Below are positions 5,110 through 7,663 of a stretch of DNA of 7,663 nt, in pieces. Source of the DNA: an uncultured Chloroflexota bacterium. GTDB taxonomy: Bacteria; Chloroflexota; Anaerolineae; Aggregatilineales; Phototrophicaceae. Position numbers and translations under genes: made by a program. The notes below the pieces were generated by a model. That model saw only the letters and a list, made by a program, of their open reading frames with translations, searched no databases and had not been told where the DNA came from. Position 1 is the stretch's first letter. Each line of letters opens with the position of its first letter. The DNA lies in the NCBI GenBank assembly GCA_903904765.1, contig CAIVEA010000326.1, forward strand, positions 1 to 7,663, in the 5' to 3' direction.

Positions 5110-7401
5110 ATGAGAACCCGAAGTGTCACTCTCGCCCTGTGGATGTTCGTTACGCTGCTGCTGGTCGCCCTGCCGATCAGCGCCCAAGAACCCATCCCTT
5201 GCCCGACCCCGCCCCCTTGCACCACCGATGTTTGCCCGGATTTTATCGTCTGCGGCGCGACTCCGCCGCCCGTCATCCAGTCCGGCGTGTTCACCAACCC
5301 CGAATGGCTGCGAATCACGCATCACCGTGTGAATGTGAGCATTGCCGATCAGATCGCCACCACCAGCGTTGATCTGGAATTCGTGAATGAGGGCAACGCG
5401 CTGGCAGAAGGCACGTTCATCTTCCCGCTGCCCGGCGAAGCCTCCGTCGAACAACTGACGATGACCATCAACGGCGTGACGGTGGATGCCAAAATCCTCC
5501 CCGCTGGCGAAGCCCGCAGCATCTATAACGAGATCGTGCGCCAGTACCGTGACCCCGCCCTGCTGGAATATGTGGGCAGCGCCGCGTTGCAGGCCAGCGT
5601 GTTCCCCATCCCCCCCGGCGAAACGCGCCGCGTAGAAATTCGTTACTCGCAAATCCTGACGGTGGAGAACGGCCTGCTGCACTACCTGTATCCGCTGAAA
5701 GTGACGAACCTGCTCACACCGCGTCCGGTGGATGTGATGAGCGTGCGCGTTCAGGTCAGCGGGCAGGATGCCATCAGCAATATCTATTCGCCCAGCCACC
5801 CGATTGCCGTCCAGCGCGACGCCGCCAATACCGGCTTCGTGGCGGGTTACGAAAGCAGCTTCGCCGCCCCTGCTGACGACTTCAGCCTGTACTTCGGCTT
5901 CGAGTCGCAGAGCATCAACGCCAACCTGCTCACCTTCCGCGAGAGCGCCAACGAGGACGGCTATTTCCTGTTCCTCGTGCAACCGCCCGTCACCCTGCCG
6001 GATGAGCGCATGGCCGCCAAAGATGTCGTGATCGTCCTCGACCAGTCCGGCAGCATGGAAGGCGACAAATGGAATCAGGCGCGTACCGCCGCCGAATATG
6101 TGCTGAACCATCTCAACCGGACGGATCGCTTCAACGTGGTGCTGTTCAGCACGGGCTGGCGCGTGTTCAGCACGCAAATGGAAGACCCGTCGCTATCAGT
6201 AGAGGCGATTGACTGGCTGCGCGGGCAGATGCCGGTGGGAGGCACGGACATCAACGGGGCGCTGACCACCGCCTTGAATATGGTGGATGCCGAACGCCCG
6301 ACCACCATCCTGTTCCTGACAGACGGCCTCGCCACCGAAGGTGAGATGAACCCGGATGCCATCCTGACCAACCTGAAGGCTGCTGCCCGTCCGAATGCCC
6401 GCGTGTTCACCTTTGGCGTAGGCGACGATGTGGATACCTTCCTGCTGGACAGCATCGTGCGTGATCTGCGCGGCGCAGGGTCGTATGTGCGCCCCAGCGA
6501 ACGCATTGACGAAGAAGTGGCCGCCCTGTACAACAAGATCAGCGCCCCGGTGCTGAATGATGTCACGCTGGATATGGGCGGCCTGAACACGGCTGATCTG
6601 TATCCCGCCCAGCCGCTGCCTGACCTGTTCGCTGGCACACAGTTGGCGATTGTCGGGCGCTTCCGGGGGAACGCGGAAAACCTGACCTTCACGCTGCGCG
6701 GCAAGGTCAACGGTCAGGCGCAGGAATACACCTATAGCGGTCTGAACTTCCCCGGTCACGCGGGTGGCGAAGCTTTCATCGCCCGCCTGTGGGCCACCCG
6801 CCGCATCGGTGATCTGCTGAACACCGTGCGCTTGAACGGCGAGAACCCCGAACTGGTGGATAGCATCGTCAAACTGAGCGTGCGCTACGGCATTATCACC
6901 CCGTATACCAGTTTCTTGATCGAGGAAAAGGACATTCTGACGGCGCAGGGTATGGCGGACGCGCAGGCCAACTTCTCCCGCGAGGCCGAAGAACTGTCCG
7001 CCGTGAGCAGCGGTTCCGCCGCTGTGAGTGCCGCCGACGCGATGGGCGGCATGGCGAACGCCAACGCCCCCGCGCCGATGATGGCGATGCCCACTGCATC
7101 CCCGGCTGGGACGATGATGCCCGGCGATATGTCCGGCTCGATGGACGGGAGCGAGAAATCGGGTTCGAGCGTGAATCCCATCCAAACGGTGGGCAGCAAA
7201 ACTTTCCTGATGCAGGATGGCGTGTGGATGGATACGACCTTCGCGCCGGACACCATGACCACGCAGAAGGTGGCCTTCCTGAGCGACGCATACTTCGCGC
7301 TGCTGGAACAGCACCCTGAACTGGGCGAATACTTCGCACTGGGCGAGCGCGTGATCGTGGTACTGGAAGGCGTGGCCTACGAAGTGACCAGCGAAGGGTA
7401 G
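5110..7401 (+). CDS. Secreted VIT domain plus von Willebrand factor A domain protein
   Basis: This is a predicted exported 763-residue protein that probably binds other proteins through a metal-dependent VWA domain; its partner is unknown. Its signal peptide covers residues 1-25 (hydrophobic 6-22, cleavage at ISA-QE). A short Pro/Cys-rich stretch follows (C31, C37, C42, C48). Residues about 58-185 form a VIT domain (VDLEFVNEGNALAEGTFIFPLP ... IPPGETRRVEIRYSQIL). Residues about 304-478 form a VWA domain with a full metal site: DQSGS at 311-315, T379 in GGTD, and D405 in TDG. Residues about 631-690 are a Met/Ala/Ser/Gly/Pro-rich linker. A conserved-looking C-terminal module follows (KTFLMQDGVWMDT ... 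YFALLEQHPELGEYFALGERVIVVLEGVAYEV). The VIT-VWA order matches bacterial homologues of inter-alpha-trypsin-inhibitor heavy chains. No cell-wall anchor or second membrane helix is seen. GGAGG at 5100-5104 fixes the start. Confidence 0.9.
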   Translation: MRTRSVTLALWMFVTLLLVALPISAQEPIPCPTPPPCTTDVCPDFIVCGATPPPVIQSGVFTNPEWLRITHHRVNVSIADQIATTSVDLEFVNEGNALAEGTFIFPLPGEASVEQLTMTINGVTVDAKILPAGEARSIYNEIVRQYRDPALLEYVGSAALQASVFPIPPGETRRVEIRYSQILTVENGLLHYLYPLKVTNLLTPRPVDVMSVRVQVSGQDAISNIYSPSHPIAVQRDAANTGFVAGYESSFAAPADDFSLYFGFESQSINANLLTFRESANEDGYFLFLVQPPVTLPDERMAAKDVVIVLDQSGSMEGDKWNQARTAAEYVLNHLNRTDRFNVVLFSTGWRVFSTQMEDPSLSVEAIDWLRGQMPVGGTDINGALTTALNMVDAERPTTILFLTDGLATEGEMNPDAILTNLKAAARPNARVFTFGVGDDVDTFLLDSIVRDLRGAGSYVRPSERIDEEVAALYNKISAPVLNDVTLDMGGLNTADLYPAQPLPDLFAGTQLAIVGRFRGNAENLTFTLRGKVNGQAQEYTYSGLNFPGHAGGEAFIARLWATRRIGDLLNTVRLNGENPELVDSIVKLSVRYGIITPYTSFLIEEKDILTAQGMADAQANFSREAEELSAVSSGSAAVSAADAMGGMANANAPAPMMAMPTASPAGTMMPGDMSGSMDGSEKSGSSVNPIQTVGSKTFLMQDGVWMDTTFAPDTMTTQKVAFLSDAYFALLEQHPELGEYFALGERVIVVLEGVAYEVTSEG

Positions 7402-7403
7402 GC

Positions 7404-7443
7404 AACCCTCATCCCCTTGCCCCCATACACATGGGGCAAGGGG
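7404..7443. repeat. CCCTCATCCCC-led palindromic intergenic element, copy 2
   Basis: AACCCTCATCCCC (7404-7416) repeats the 13-mer found at 3053-3065. Here CCCCTTGCCCC (7413-7423) pairs perfectly with GGGGCAAGGGG (7433-7443) around a 9-nt loop. It begins 2 nt after the VIT/VWA stop codon. No T-run follows, and a better terminator lies further on. Confidence 0.65.
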
Positions 7444-7475
7444 AGAAAGACGAAGGCGAAAATTTGGAGTTGTAA

Positions 7476-7506
7476 GGGCTGGCCGGCGTGCCAGCCCGTC
7501 CTTTTT
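7476..7506 (+). terminator. Rho-independent terminator after the VIT/VWA gene
   Basis: GGGCTGGC (7476-7483) pairs perfectly with GCCAGCCC (7490-7497) around a 6-nt loop, and TTTTT follows at 7502-7506. This is the best intrinsic terminator in the window and marks the end of the cytochrome-VIT/VWA unit. On the opposite strand the same hairpin is followed only by a poor T-stretch, so it may act weakly on the convergent gene at the right edge. Confidence 0.8.
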
Positions 7507-7529
7507 ACACGGCGAACGTAATGGGTAGC

Positions 7530-7663
7530 CTACCCTTGTGAGGGGGCGACTTCCGGCACAGCGTCGTGGTCGGGCAGGATGTCCTCGGCGTTGCGGATGA
7601 CCGGGAACAGATAGCCCGACCCGCACAGCACCGCCGCCAGCAGGCCGCAGATGACCGTGATGA
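7530..7663 (-). CDS. C-terminal end of an unrecognised membrane protein (5' truncated by window edge)
   Basis: On the minus strand a frame is open from the window edge to TAG at 7532-7530 and codes for 43 residues. It begins with a hydrophobic stretch (ITVICGLLAAVLCGSGYLFPVI) that could be one membrane helix. A short polar, acidic tail follows (RNAEDILPDHDAVPEV) and ends in APSQG. Third codon positions are strongly G/C, as in the neighbouring genes. It converges on the VIT/VWA gene, with the terminator at 7476-7506 in the gap. The family cannot be recognised from so little. A small palindrome, GGGTA-GCC-TACCC (7523-7535), overlaps its stop codon. Confidence 0.6.
   Translation of the reverse strand, partial: ITVICGLLAAVLCGSGYLFPVIRNAEDILPDHDAVPEVAPSQG

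Noticed and set aside
5056..7626. Two very long antisense open frames (373 and 476 codons) on the minus strand across the VIT/VWA gene
   Set aside because: They mirror a clear VIT/VWA coding gene. In GC-rich DNA with few TTA, CTA and TCA codons the opposite strand stays open. The translations are rich in His, Gly, Arg and Val with no recognisable domain.

Overview
The window reads as a piece of a GC-rich bacterial chromosome or contig. The gene families fit a Chloroflexota-like organism: DhaK/DhaL, a secreted right-handed beta-helix protein with a choice-of-anchor-Q-type tail, a membrane-anchored multiheme cytochrome c, a secreted VIT/VWA protein, and CCCTCATCCCC-led palindromes after genes. 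That lineage is an inference from family content and style, not from a marker gene. I found no rRNA, tRNA, CRISPR array, transposase, phage gene or other mobile element.

Left block (1-1140): the 3' end of dhaK is cut by the window edge. It overlaps dhaL by ATGA, so the two form one transcriptional unit for dihydroxyacetone phosphorylation. No dhaM follows inside the window. A hairpin lies shortly after dhaL, and a weak promoter plus a second terminator-like hairpin precede the next gene. Second block (1141-3226): a 632-residue secreted beta-helix protein with a C-terminal fibronectin-III-like domain. It converges on a class II aldolase gene, and the gap holds three consecutive stem-loops, one with a perfect 16-bp stem.

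Third block (3227-5018): the aldolase-family gene (minus strand) and a five-heme, membrane-anchored cytochrome c gene (plus strand) diverge from a 346-nt region. That region holds a good promoter candidate facing each way and two compact palindromes between them. Fourth block (5019-7506): a VIT-domain plus VWA-domain secreted protein follows the cytochrome gene by 91 nt, and its run ends at a convincing intrinsic terminator. The 91-nt gap contains the most interesting structure in the window: a 12-bp stem that would bury the strong Shine-Dalgarno sequence of the VIT/VWA gene. At the right edge the minus strand carries the last 43 codons of a membrane protein.

How the parts may work together: DhaKL makes dihydroxyacetone phosphate, and many class II aldolases release the same compound, but the genes sit in separate units and the link is only suggestive. 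The cytochrome and VIT/VWA genes are probably co-transcribed and would both act outside the cytoplasmic membrane. No complete, clearly new multi-gene system is evident. The best leads are the predicted translational switch at 5049-5104 and the cytochrome-VIT/VWA pairing.
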